In this document: positions 1-7,296 of the stretch, piece after piece | How the letters are laid out: each line of letters starts with the position of its first letter | Position numbering within the stretch: position 1 is the stretch's first letter | Origin: an uncultured Bacteroidales bacterium | Lineage (GTDB): Bacteria > Bacteroidota > Bacteroidia > Bacteroidales > JAUNSR01 | Direction: 5' to 3' | DNA length: 64,000 bases | Assembly (NCBI GenBank): GCA_947074105.1 | Contig: CAMTON010000001.1 | Coordinates: 62,001 to 126,000, forward strand | Notes under the pieces: model-generated | Seen by the model: the letters and a program-made list of their open reading frames with translations, nothing else | Databases searched by the model: none | What the model was told of the DNA's origin: nothing | Made by a program: the position numbers and the translations under genes

Positions 1-1065
1 TTTTTCAACACCTCCGTCTACCTCAAAAGTAAAGATAGATCCGGCTCCTTTTGGGAAGTATTTTTTATAAAGATCATTGTCCGGATGAGTGTTAAGAGAC
101 GGATGATTAACTTTAGCCACTTTTGGATGATCATTAAGATAGTTTACTACTTTAATAGCGTTTTCCACATGTCTGTCCAGACGAAGAGATAATGTTTCCA
201 CTCCCTGAAGAAGAAGGAAAGCATTAAATGGACTTATAGTTGCTCCTTTATCACGAAGAAGAATAGCTCTTATTCTTACAACATAGGCAGCAGGTCCTAC
301 AGCTTCCGTAAAACGAATACCATGGTAGCTCGGATCAGGTTCGCTTAACTGTGGAAATTTACCGGAAGCGGCCCAGTCGAATTTTCCGGAATCTACAATG
401 ACACCACCCAGTGTTGTACCATGACCTCCAATGAATTTTGTAGCTGAATGAACCACAATATCAGCACCGTGATCAAAAGGTCGAATAAGATATGGTGTAC
501 CGAACGTATTGTCTACAATCAAAGGTATCCCATGTTTATGAGCAATATCGGCAACTGCACGGATATCTATAATGTTCGAATGAGGATTACCCAAAGTCTC
601 TATAAAGATCGCTTTCGTATTATCCTGAATAGCATTTTCAAAATTTTGCAGATCTGAAGGATCAACAAAAGTTGTATTTACTCCGTGATTTTTGAAAGTA
701 TGAGCAAGAAGGTTATAACTTCCTCCATATATAGTTTTTGCTGAAACTATATGATCACCGGATTTTGTAATGTTTTCGAACGCATAAGTAATTGCAGCTG
801 CTCCTGATGCCACAGCTAGTGCTGCTACCCCACCTTCCAGAGCTGCTATACGGTCTTCAAAAACTCCCTGAGTAGAGTTTGTAAGTCTTCCGTATATATT
901 TCCGGCGTCTGAAAGTCCAAAACGGGCAGCTGCATGAGCTGAATCACGGAATACATATGAAGTGGTCTGATAAATCGGTACTGCGCGTGCATCTGTAGCC
1001 GGATCCGGCTGTTCCTGACCAACATGTAACTGAAGAGTTTCGAAGTGTAATTTAGATCTGTCCAT
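1..1065 (-). CDS. metY: O-acetylhomoserine sulfhydrylase (MetY), 3' end cut by window edge
   Basis: PLP enzyme of the Cys/Met metabolism family; it makes homocysteine from O-acetylhomoserine and sulfide in the cytoplasm. The gene reads leftward and leaves the window after 355 codons; the family is usually near 430 residues, so roughly the last 70 are missing. It starts [17 protein letters not shown], typical of MetY. Lys210 in SATKF is the expected Schiff-base lysine, Asp185 in [10 protein letters not shown] the pyridine-nitrogen ligand, and YGRLTNST (about 58-65) the phosphate/substrate segment. GGH after the lysine motif favours MetY over MetB or MetC. It is divergent from an Lrp/AsnC gene, which may control it. 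I looked for a SAM riboswitch in the 571-bp intergenic region and saw none. Confidence 0.93.
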   Translation of the reverse strand, partial: MDRSKLHFETLQLHVGQEQPDPATDARAVPIYQTTSYVFRDSAHAAARFGLSDAGNIYGRLTNSTQGVFEDRIAALEGGVAALAVASGAAAITYAFENITKSGDHIVSAKTIYGGSYNLLAHTFKNHGVNTTFVDPSDLQNFENAIQDNTKAIFIETLGNPHSNIIDIRAVADIAHKHGIPLIVDNTFGTPYLIRPFDHGADIVVHSATKFIGGHGTTLGGVIVDSGKFDWAASGKFPQLSEPDPSYHGIRFTEAVGPAAYVVRIRAILLRDKGATISPFNAFLLLQGVETLSLRLDRHVENAIKVVNYLNDHPKVAKVNHPSLNTHPDNDLYKKYFPKGAGSIFTFEVDGGVEK

Positions 1066-1395
1066 AATCTTTAATATTTTAATAGTTTGTTTATTTTCAA
1101 TTTATGATGAATTCAAAAGTCTTATTCTTATGCTTCATCAGCTTTTACATTTATATAAGAGTAAATCTGTTATAAGAATCTCTTATTTTTCTTACAATAT
1201 TAGATATTAAAGAATTATAGAACAATAGTTTTTATTTCTTTGGTTTTTATTACTATTATATTAGGTTTAAATAGAATTTGTGTACATTTGGAAGCGAAAA
1301 TAATTATAGTTTACAGAATAATATTCTTTCCGTTAAAATGATATTTTTTGCGATTTTTCTAAAAGATCTGAGAATATATAGTTATTTGATATTTT

Positions 1396-1610
1396 AATTC
1401 AATGTATCTGCCTTTTAAAAAAGAAAAGTATTATACATAGTTATGATTCTCTGAAAGTGATCTCTTACCTTTTTACCGTCGATACCTAAAAGGTATATAT
1501 ATATATGATTCTCTGAAAGTGATCTCTCACCTTTTTACCGTTGATACCTAAAAGTATTATACATAGTTATGGTTCTCTGCATTATAATTCATTGTAACTA
1601 TCTTTTAAAA
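1396..1610. repeat. Degenerate direct repeats upstream of the Lrp gene
   Basis: Two nearly identical copies of a 62-bp unit start at 1443 and 1505; each begins ATGATTCTCTGAAAGTGATC and differs from the other at only a few bases. An outer pair, AAAAGTATTATACATAGTTA at 1424 and 1550, brackets them, and a weaker outermost pair (AATTC..TGTA..CTTTTAAAA) lies at 1396-1420 and 1586-1610. Each 62-bp unit carries a short inverted repeat, ACCTTTT then AAAAGGT 14 nt later. The array ends 26 bp before the Lrp start codon. The rest of the metY-lrp intergenic region (1066-1395) is AT-rich and shows nothing clear beyond an 8-bp dyad at 1124-1131/1172-1179. Confidence 0.8.
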
Positions 1611-1636
1611 CAGATTAATTTATATAACCACTTAAT

Positions 1637-2098
1637 ATGGAAACATTAGATAAAACAGACATTCTTCTTCTTAAAATATTACAGGAGAACTCAAATCTTA
1701 CAACAAAAGAGCTTGCCTCTAAAGTGAATCTCTCAACCACACCTGTTTTTGAACGACTTAAAAGACTGGAAAACGGAGGATATATAAAAAAATATGTGGC
1801 GGTGCTTGACGCAGCAAAACTTAATCGTGGTTTTGTGGTTTTTTGCAGTGTGAAACTAAGAAGACTAAACAAAGAGATAGCAAATAATTTTGTAAGCACT
1901 ATTCAGAACATTGATGAAGTGACCGAATGTTATAACATCTCGGGAGATTACGATTATCTTCTTAAAATACATGCTCCTGATATGAAATATTATCAGGAAT
2001 TCATTATTAATGTATTAGGAACTATAGACAGCCTGGGATCTTTAATGAGTACTTTTGTCATGCATGAGGAAAAACATCTTTATGGTATTCCCGTATGA
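1637..2098 (+). CDS. Lrp/AsnC family transcriptional regulator
   Basis: At 153 residues this is a full-length feast/famine regulator. Residues 5-55 form the winged helix-turn-helix (LDKTDILLLKILQEN, then LTTKELASKVNLS and TPVFERLKRLENGGYI). Residues about 65-150 form the RAM ligand-binding domain, with the usual VTECYNISGDYDYLLKI segment. Such proteins bind DNA as dimers to octamers and sense amino acids. The gene is divergent from metY, so methionine/sulfur metabolism is the nearest target. The direct repeats immediately upstream are a plausible autoregulatory site; that is inference. The effector amino acid cannot be told from the sequence. Confidence 0.95.
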   Translation: METLDKTDILLLKILQENSNLTTKELASKVNLSTTPVFERLKRLENGGYIKKYVAVLDAAKLNRGFVVFCSVKLRRLNKEIANNFVSTIQNIDEVTECYNISGDYDYLLKIHAPDMKYYQEFIINVLGTIDSLGSLMSTFVMHEEKHLYGIPV

Positions 2099-2296
2099 TA
2101 TTTAAATTCTGTTCATACTTATTTGATTTTTTCAGAGAATCAATATTCGAAAAGAGGTCTTCCAGAATGGTATTCTTATTTTATTCTTTTATTAAATTTC
2201 AAAATCGTATTGTGTAGATAAAAAAATGATTTGAAGACAAGATATACAACAAATAAAAAATTTAACAAAAGATGTGGTCTAATTTATTATAAAGCA

Positions 2297-2342
2297 ATGT
2301 CCTAAATGTGCTAATGCATACTTATTAGCACATTTAGGACAT
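2297..2342. repeat. Perfect 19-bp inverted repeat, 8-nt loop
   Basis: Arms at 2297-2315 (ATGTCCTAAATGTGCTAAT) and 2324-2342 are exact reverse complements around GCATACTT. There is no U-tract on either side, so it is not a normal intrinsic terminator. It could be a protein-binding dyad, a recombination site or the relic of a miniature element. Confidence 0.85.
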
Positions 2343-2559
2343 GTAAAAATCAAAATATTATCTACTTCAAAGGCCGCAAAACAATTATAAAAACACTATC
2401 AAACTCTCTGTTTTACGCTATCCTCCAGGTTGTTACACTATCTAAGCGTACTTTGGACGTACTACTTTATACCCCGACGTAATTGTAAAGTATCTTATTT
2501 CTTGTTGATTTATTTTTTGGGTGTTAAGTTTGCAATACAAAATCGAGGAAATCTTATTT

Positions 2560-2616
2560 AAAGCGTCTGTTTGAAAATAATGAAGATGGGTAAAATGAAC
2601 AGACGCTTTTATTTTT
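2560..2616 (+). terminator. Hairpin with T-rich tail
   Basis: AAAGCGTCTGTT (2560-2571) pairs perfectly with AACAGACGCTTT (2598-2609), a 12-bp stem with a 26-nt loop, followed by TTATTTTT. It looks like a rightward intrinsic terminator, but it is 460 bp past the Lrp stop, so the transcript it would end may be an unrecognised non-coding RNA. Confidence 0.55.
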
Positions 2617-2689
2617 CCGGAAAAGGAAATGTTTTTATATTGAAAAGAAGATGGTGTTATTGATTAAATATAAAATATTTTTCAGATTA

Positions 2690-2773
2690 GTCAATTTACT
2701 ATTTTGCCGGCATCTTAATCCTTGATTAGATATAATAAATATCAATCAGATTATGCCGGGAAAATGAATTGAC
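2690..2773. repeat. Long imperfect inverted repeat
   Basis: GTCAATTTACTATTTTGCCG and onward (2690-2733) is the imperfect reverse complement of 2739-2773, which ends CCGGGAAAATGAATTGAC. Both arms share the core CCGGCAT/ATGCCGG and outer GTCAATT/AATTGAC. The arms differ in length by about nine bases, so any folded RNA would have bulges. Confidence 0.6.
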
Positions 2774-2837
2774 AAAAAATACAAAAAAACTATACTAAAA
2801 CTATACTATCTAAATACTTAACCTGACCATGTTTGCA

Positions 2838-2872
2838 TTTTTTAGTGGAGATATATTTTCTCCACTAAAAAA
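2838..2872. terminator. Bidirectional terminator-like hairpin
   Basis: TTTTTTAGTGGAGA (2838-2851) and TCTCCACTAAAAAA (2859-2872) form a perfect 14-bp stem with a 7-nt loop. The A/T ends give a U-tract in either direction. It insulates the secreted-protein gene from the upstream non-coding stretch. Confidence 0.7.
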
Positions 2873-3227
2873 TATCAGGAAGGATTGTTTATCGTAATTA
2901 TGCTGTAAGTCAAAGAATCTAAGACATTAGCTTTCTGAAACCTATATTAATAAATAATTCTTTAACTTCTGAATTTTACGCCCTCTTTCTTTAAATCGTT
3001 TAGATTTATTAGCACAAACTCATTTTTACCTTATTTTTTATTATTGTTTCTGATTTATTTCATACTCCTAACTTTAATTCTATCTGTTATTTCCATGCTT
3101 TAATTGTATCTTCGCATTAAATTTAATGCTTAGAGTATATTTATTTGTAATCATCATACTGCGTTAGAAAAGGGAATTATCAGATTATTCAATTAAAACA
3201 ATCATTACTTATTATAAAATCAAACTT

Positions 3228-3842
3228 ATGAAGAAGACTTCACTTACATTATTTGCAATATTATTCTGTTTTCTTACAGTTTTTGCATCGAATGACAGAA
3301 ATACACGTCCTGTAAAAGATGACAAAAGCAGAAATGAAAGAAATGATAAAAATGACCGAAACAATAAGAATAACCATTATAACTCTTCCTCTCAGAAGAA
3401 ATACAATACGACATTATCTCCTTCTCAATTTAAGAACTCCAGATTTATAGAAGCTTCAAGATGGGGTAATAAAAATTTCATTAAAGGAAGATCAGGAAGT
3501 TATGACAGAAGAGGTGATGCTCACGGTGCACGCGGAATATGGCCTTATGCAGAATACCGTTTGAGCGGAGCACCAAAAGACGGCGAATATACTGTTACTG
3601 TTTATTACAGTACTGAAAAACGTCTTCTTCCTAACAGACCTTATATTCTTGTTGGGATGAATAACCAGGACCCAAGAACTCTTAATGTAAAGAATACCAA
3701 AAGCGGATCGGTAAAAGCTACTTTTAAACTAAGCAGTTTCGGAAAAGATACTCCAAGTGTCAAATTATGGCTTCCTTCCGATGGTGTACAGATTGAAAAA
3801 ATTGATATCAGAAGAACTCCTTCTTCAGGCGGAAGAAAGTAA
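3228..3842 (+). CDS. Secreted protein with polar linker and C-terminal beta-sandwich-like domain
   Basis: I do not recognise a named family. Residues 1-21 (MKKTSLTLFAILFCFLTVFA) are a signal peptide without a lipobox, so the product is periplasmic or released. Residues 22-60 are a linker rich in Asn, Asp, Arg and Lys. Residues about 68-195 look like one compact beta domain; the pattern of aromatic strands and the end VKLWLPSDGVQIEKIDIRR resemble the last strands of CBM6/35-type carbohydrate-binding modules, where the final strand reads as hydrophobic-D-x-I. That likeness is inference. The gene stands alone between hairpins, so context gives no function. Confidence 0.7.
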   Translation: MKKTSLTLFAILFCFLTVFASNDRNTRPVKDDKSRNERNDKNDRNNKNNHYNSSSQKKYNTTLSPSQFKNSRFIEASRWGNKNFIKGRSGSYDRRGDAHGARGIWPYAEYRLSGAPKDGEYTVTVYYSTEKRLLPNRPYILVGMNNQDPRTLNVKNTKSGSVKATFKLSSFGKDTPSVKLWLPSDGVQIEKIDIRRTPSSGGRK

Positions 3843-3936
3843 TTTCTTTCAGACTGAAGGTTTTCCAATATATCTTATCTAAACAATAAAAAAAATAATA
3901 TAAATCAATTTGTTATAGCAGATCTGATATCTATAT

Positions 3937-3982
3937 AAAAAACTGCCGGTAATCTGAAATTACAGATACCGGCAGTTTTTGT
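3937..3982 (+). terminator. Intrinsic terminator of the secreted-protein gene
   Basis: CTGCCGGTA (3943-3951) pairs with TACCGGCAG (3967-3975), extended by A-tract/T-tract pairing and followed by TTTTTGTTTT. The remaining 200 bp up to the eda stop hold nothing recognisable. Confidence 0.85.
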
Positions 3983-4180
3983 TTTCAGATATAATCAGTA
4001 ATAATCTCATAATTACAGATGACAGTTACTACTGTTGCTTATTTTTTATCAGTTTTCTTATGTGAAGAATAACTTTAATATCTTTTCATAATTAATAATC
4101 GGTAATAGCATGAGTAAAGTCATGAGTAATGCATGAATTTTGTCATGAATATTAACCGGAAACAATTAATTATCAAGAGT

Positions 4181-4852
4181 TTATTTTCTTGCTTTTGCTA
4201 TAAAGCCAAGAGATTCTTTACATTTATCAGAGATAGCATCCCAGTTTTCCGCTTTGATAACATCTGCAGGGAAAAGATTAGATCCCATACCTACGCACGT
4301 TACTCCTGCTTTTATCCAAGCGGTAAGATTCTCTTCTGTTGGTTCAACACCACCTGTAACCATAAGCATAGACCATGGCATAGGTGCTTTTACGTTCTTA
4401 ACAAAAGATGGGCCGCCGACATTTCCTGCAGGAAATACCTTACAAAGATCACAGCCAAGTTCCTGAGCAAAACCTATTTCTGAAACGGAACCGCAACCCG
4501 GTGTATAAGGTATAAGTCTTCTGTTGCATACTTTAGCTATTTCAGGATTAAATAATGGACCTACTATAAAGTTCGCTCCAAGCTGAATATAAAGAGCCGC
4601 TGTCGCAGGATCAACAATTGATCCGATTCCAAGAATCATCTCAGGACATTCAACTGCAGCATATTTAACAAGTTCACCGAATACTTCCTGTGCAAAATCA
4701 CCACGGTTAGTAAATTCAAATGCTCTTACGCCACCCATATAGCAAGCTTTAACAACCTGCTTTGCAACTTCTAAATCTTTATTATAGAATACAGGTACCA
4801 TTCCTGTTGCCGACATTGCAGCTAATGTTTCTATTTTTGAGAATCTTGCCAT
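4181..4852 (-). CDS. eda: 2-dehydro-3-deoxyphosphogluconate aldolase (KDPG/KHG aldolase)
   Basis: Class I aldolase that splits KDPG into pyruvate and glyceraldehyde-3-phosphate, the last step of the Entner-Doudoroff and uronate routes. At 223 residues it is of usual length. Lys138 in CKVFPAG is the Schiff-base lysine and Glu46 in FEFTNRG the general acid/base. [13 protein letters not shown] and IPYTPGC are family phosphate/substrate-binding stretches. The gene follows kdgK on the same strand with a 100-bp gap, so one transcript probably carries both. Many Bacteroidales eda proteins have the same [13 protein letters not shown]-like N-terminus, slightly longer than the E. coli enzyme. Confidence 0.95.
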   Translation of the reverse strand: MARFSKIETLAAMSATGMVPVFYNKDLEVAKQVVKACYMGGVRAFEFTNRGDFAQEVFGELVKYAAVECPEMILGIGSIVDPATAALYIQLGANFIVGPLFNPEIAKVCNRRLIPYTPGCGSVSEIGFAQELGCDLCKVFPAGNVGGPSFVKNVKAPMPWSMLMVTGGVEPTEENLTAWIKAGVTCVGMGSNLFPADVIKAENWDAISDKCKESLGFIAKARK

Positions 4853-4952
4853 TTTATATTTTTATTAATTCAAAAAGGAATCCCTTTCAAATAAAAGGGA
4901 ATCTCCTGTCTTATTATTTTTATTGCGGATTTTAATATAATATCAGAAAATA

Positions 4953-5975
4953 TTATCTCTGAACACGTCCCGAAGCATCACCACCGGCAAGAGCTTCAAC
5001 TTCTTCTGTAGAAACAAGATTGAAATCTCCGGGAATTGTGTGCTTAAGCGCAGACGCAGCGACTGCAAACTCAAGAGCCTCTGCCTGATTAGGTTTAGTA
5101 AGTAATCCGTGGATAATACCACCTGAGAAAGAATCTCCTCCTCCTACTCTGTCGATAATAGGCTCGATATCATATCTTTTTGAAGTATAGAACTCTTTAC
5201 CGTCATAGATAAGAGCTTTCCATCCGTTATGAGTTGCAGAGAAAGATTCGCGAAGAGTAGTAACTACAGTTTTAAAACCGAATGTTTCTCTCATCTGTTT
5301 GAATATTTCTTTGTAACCTTCAGCATCTGTATGTCCTGATTCCACATCTGCATCCGGTTTAAAACCAAGACAAAGTTCTGCATCTTCTTCATTACCTATG
5401 CATACGTCAACATATTCCATCAAAGGACGCATAATTGACTGAGCCTTTTCTTTTGTCCATAGTTTCTTTCTGAAGTTAAGGTCAACAGAAACTGTCACTC
5501 CGTGACGTTTAGCAGCCTGACATGCCAGCAATGTAAGTTCGGCAGCTTTATCTGAAATTGCAGGTGTAATGCCAGACCAGTGGAACCAGTCTGCACCTTT
5601 CATAATAGTATCAAAATCAAATTCTGTTGCATCAGCTTCAGAGATTGCAGAATGAGCACGGTCATAGATTACTTTACTTGGACGCATTGAAGCTCCTGTT
5701 TCAAGATAATAAATACCTACTCTGTCACCGCCGCGTACGATATGATCCGTATGTACTCCATATTTTCTAAGAGCATTTACTGCTGACTGTCCTATCTCAT
5801 GTTTTGGAAGTTTTGTTACGAAAAAAGCATCATGACCATAATTTGCACAGCTTACTGCGACATTTGCCTCTCCGCCACCATAAACTATGTCAAAAGAATC
5901 CGACTGTACAAAACGTGTATTTCCGGGTGTTGACAGACGCAACATAATTTCGCCTAAGGTTACTATTTTACCCAT
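4953..5975 (-). CDS. kdgK: 2-dehydro-3-deoxygluconokinase (PfkB family)
   Basis: Sugar kinase of the ribokinase/PfkB family. It phosphorylates 2-keto-3-deoxygluconate from pectin, glucuronate or galacturonate breakdown to KDPG, the substrate of the aldolase encoded next. It has 340 residues. The N-terminal GEIMLRLSTPG and GGGEANVAV segments bind the sugar; GGGDSFSGGIIHGL carries the anion hole and catalytic base Asp281. Linkage to eda is strong support for this substrate over fructose or ribose. Expression is probably controlled through the palindrome that overlaps the promoter at 6049-6066. Confidence 0.95.
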   Translation of the reverse strand: MGKIVTLGEIMLRLSTPGNTRFVQSDSFDIVYGGGEANVAVSCANYGHDAFFVTKLPKHEIGQSAVNALRKYGVHTDHIVRGGDRVGIYYLETGASMRPSKVIYDRAHSAISEADATEFDFDTIMKGADWFHWSGITPAISDKAAELTLLACQAAKRHGVTVSVDLNFRKKLWTKEKAQSIMRPLMEYVDVCIGNEEDAELCLGFKPDADVESGHTDAEGYKEIFKQMRETFGFKTVVTTLRESFSATHNGWKALIYDGKEFYTSKRYDIEPIIDRVGGGDSFSGGIIHGLLTKPNQAEALEFAVAASALKHTIPGDFNLVSTEEVEALAGGDASGRVQR

Positions 5976-6020
5976 TTTTGTAAATATTTTATGTTATTAT
6001 ATGTGTTAATTTAAACGTTG

Positions 6021-6053
6021 CAAATATAAACTATTTATTGAAATCTATGCAAC
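6021..6053 (-). promoter_or_regulatory. Promoter of kdgK-eda
   Basis: On the minus strand, TATATTTG (6028-6021) fits the Bacteroidales -7 consensus TAnnTTTG exactly, and GTTG (6053-6050) lies 21 bp upstream as a -33 box with three of four matches. A start near 6014 would give a leader of about 40 nt. Confidence 0.6.
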
Positions 6054-6066
6054 CGTTTGCGCAAAC
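6049..6066. promoter_or_regulatory. LacI-type operator overlapping the -33 box of kdgK
   Basis: GTTTGCGCAAAC (6055-6066) is a perfect 12-bp palindrome, and the overlapping GCAACCGTTTGC (6049-6060) is a second with one mismatched pair and a central CG. GCAAACGnTTGC-like sites are typical of the LacI/GalR family. Because it covers the -33 box, a repressor bound here would block RNA polymerase. No LacI-family gene lies in this window. Confidence 0.6.
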
Positions 6067-6098
6067 TTTTTTTTATCATATTTTTAATGAGAAAAGTG

Positions 6099-6180
6099 TG
6101 ATTGACATAGAGTTAAACTGCATATTGATATATGAATTCAGTATTTAGGATGGAACAAGGCTGCATGATTGACATAGAGT
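6099..6180. repeat. 15-bp direct repeat, 67-bp period
   Basis: TGATTGACATAGAGT occurs at 6099-6113 and again at 6166-6180, both followed about 6-7 nt later by GCAT. It lies upstream of the kdgK promoter and downstream of the ferredoxin-like gene. It could be an upstream regulator site or a short duplication. Confidence 0.7.
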
Positions 6181-6204
6181 AAAGAAGCATTTGTCATATA
6201 ATAA

Positions 6205-6244
6205 AAAAAGCCGTAAAGAAGAATTATTGTCTTTACGGCTTTTT
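6205..6244 (-). terminator. Terminator of the EFR1-type ferredoxin gene
   Basis: AAAAAGCCGTAAAG (6205-6218) and CTTTACGGCTTTTT (6231-6244) form a perfect 14-bp stem with a 12-nt loop; the minus strand then runs into further T residues. Confidence 0.85.
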
Positions 6245-6292
6245 CACCAATCATTATCATTTTAAATTATGAAAAGATGATAATGCATTATC

Positions 6293-7066
6293 TTATATTG
6301 CTATATAAGGTTCCTTTCTCTCCATATATTTCTTTGTAAAATTATATGAAGCAAAACAATAAAGCAACCCGGCATATTTTTTTGCTCCTTTAGGACATGC
6401 AGCTATACAGTGAGAACATGTAATACATTTGTCCTTGTCCATTTTTTTAGGATTATCTATATCAATTGCAGATACGGGACATTGTCTGGCACAAAGTCCG
6501 CAAGAATTGCATTTATTATCCGTTTTGGGATGTAAAGGAATAGGTTTTGTAGGTCTGTAAGGAAAATTACCTCTTACTTCCAATGTGAAATCATCAATAC
6601 TTCTTGTAAGTGCAGCGCTAAGGCTGTCAGCTCCGAATTTACCTGCAAGATTCATATCAGAACTGTCAGGTCTTGAAGAAGCAACTTTAGGAAAAATAGA
6701 ATGTTCAGCTATAAAAGCGGCAGCGGATACTACTGCAAAACCGTTATTCTCAACTATATTTTTCAACTCAAGCAATGCATCGTCGAAATCTCTGTTGCCG
6801 TAAACACAAACCACAATGGCAGGACTTCTTTTTCCTTTAAAACTATTAAGTTTCTCAATACTTGCAGCAGGTACTCTTCCTGAGAATACAGGAACTGCGA
6901 ATATTGTAAGTTCATCTTTATTAATAAGCGTTTCTTTGAATGTTCCGTAAAGCAGATTCTCATTAATTCCATAATCAAGACCGGTTCCTTTTTTTATAGC
7001 TTTTACGATAGCTTCCGTCGAACCGGTTGAACTGAAATAAATTGTGTTGATGTGTTTGAATTCCAT
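6293..7066 (-). CDS. EFR1-type ferredoxin with flavodoxin-like N-terminal domain
   Basis: The first 160 residues have a flavodoxin-like fold: the N-terminal strand ends in STGSTEAIVKAI, a phosphate-binding loop of the flavodoxin type. The last 75 residues carry two 4Fe-4S clusters: Cys186/189/192/196 (CNSCGLCARQCP) and Cys214/217/220/224 (CITCSHCIAACP). This architecture is called EFR1 family ferrodoxin in annotation pipelines; it is common in anaerobes and the electron partner is unknown. It has no signal peptide, so it is cytoplasmic. It is flanked by terminators on both sides and appears to be a single-gene unit. Confidence 0.88.
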   Translation of the reverse strand: MEFKHINTIYFSSTGSTEAIVKAIKKGTGLDYGINENLLYGTFKETLINKDELTIFAVPVFSGRVPAASIEKLNSFKGKRSPAIVVCVYGNRDFDDALLELKNIVENNGFAVVSAAAFIAEHSIFPKVASSRPDSSDMNLAGKFGADSLSAALTRSIDDFTLEVRGNFPYRPTKPIPLHPKTDNKCNSCGLCARQCPVSAIDIDNPKKMDKDKCITCSHCIAACPKGAKKYAGLLYCFASYNFTKKYMERKEPYIAI

Positions 7067-7179
7067 AAAGATTATATGTAAGGTTAAATTAGTTTCTAAA
7101 TATATTATATTTAATGCATAATTACAACATAAGTATAAAGCTGCTAACTACTTATAAATTTTTACTAAAATAATGTATA

Positions 7180-7214
7180 AAAAAATATCTCTCAGATCTG
7201 TTATCCGAGAGATA
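7180..7214 (-). terminator. Terminator of the drug-efflux operon
   Basis: TATCTCTC (7186-7193) pairs with GAGAGATA (7207-7214); on the minus strand the stem is followed by a run of T (complement of 7180-7185). It lies 80 bp past the last gene of the operon. Confidence 0.7.
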
Positions 7215-7296
7215 CTTCTTGTTAAATCCTGAACGGATTTTTTCTTATTCACTGCTTTTTATACCCTGAGAATAACCTCAGCTATATCTTATCCTA

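Larger units (their letters stand above)
2099..3227. other. 1.1-kb non-coding stretch with four inverted repeats
   Basis: No open frame of useful length was found on either strand. Besides the hairpins listed separately (2297-2342, 2560-2616, 2690-2773, 2838-2872) the segment at 2400-2540 is less AT-rich than its surroundings and contains two close copies of CGTACT (2448, 2459) in AAGCGTACTTTGGACGTAC. Such isolated non-coding islands are often remnants of mobile elements, but no integrase or transposase fragment could be translated from it. The last 350 bp before the secreted-protein gene are featureless AT-rich DNA. Confidence 0.6.

Noticed and set aside
1066-1320. SAM riboswitch upstream of metY
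   Set aside because: The minus-strand leader region is AT-rich and lacks the conserved helices and AGAGGGTGG-like core.
1396-1610. CRISPR array
   Set aside because: Only two full units, back to back without unique spacers, and no cas genes nearby.
2390-2550. Remnant of a tyrosine integrase
   Set aside because: Neither strand translates into a recognisable integrase segment; only base composition and short CGTACT repeats suggested it.
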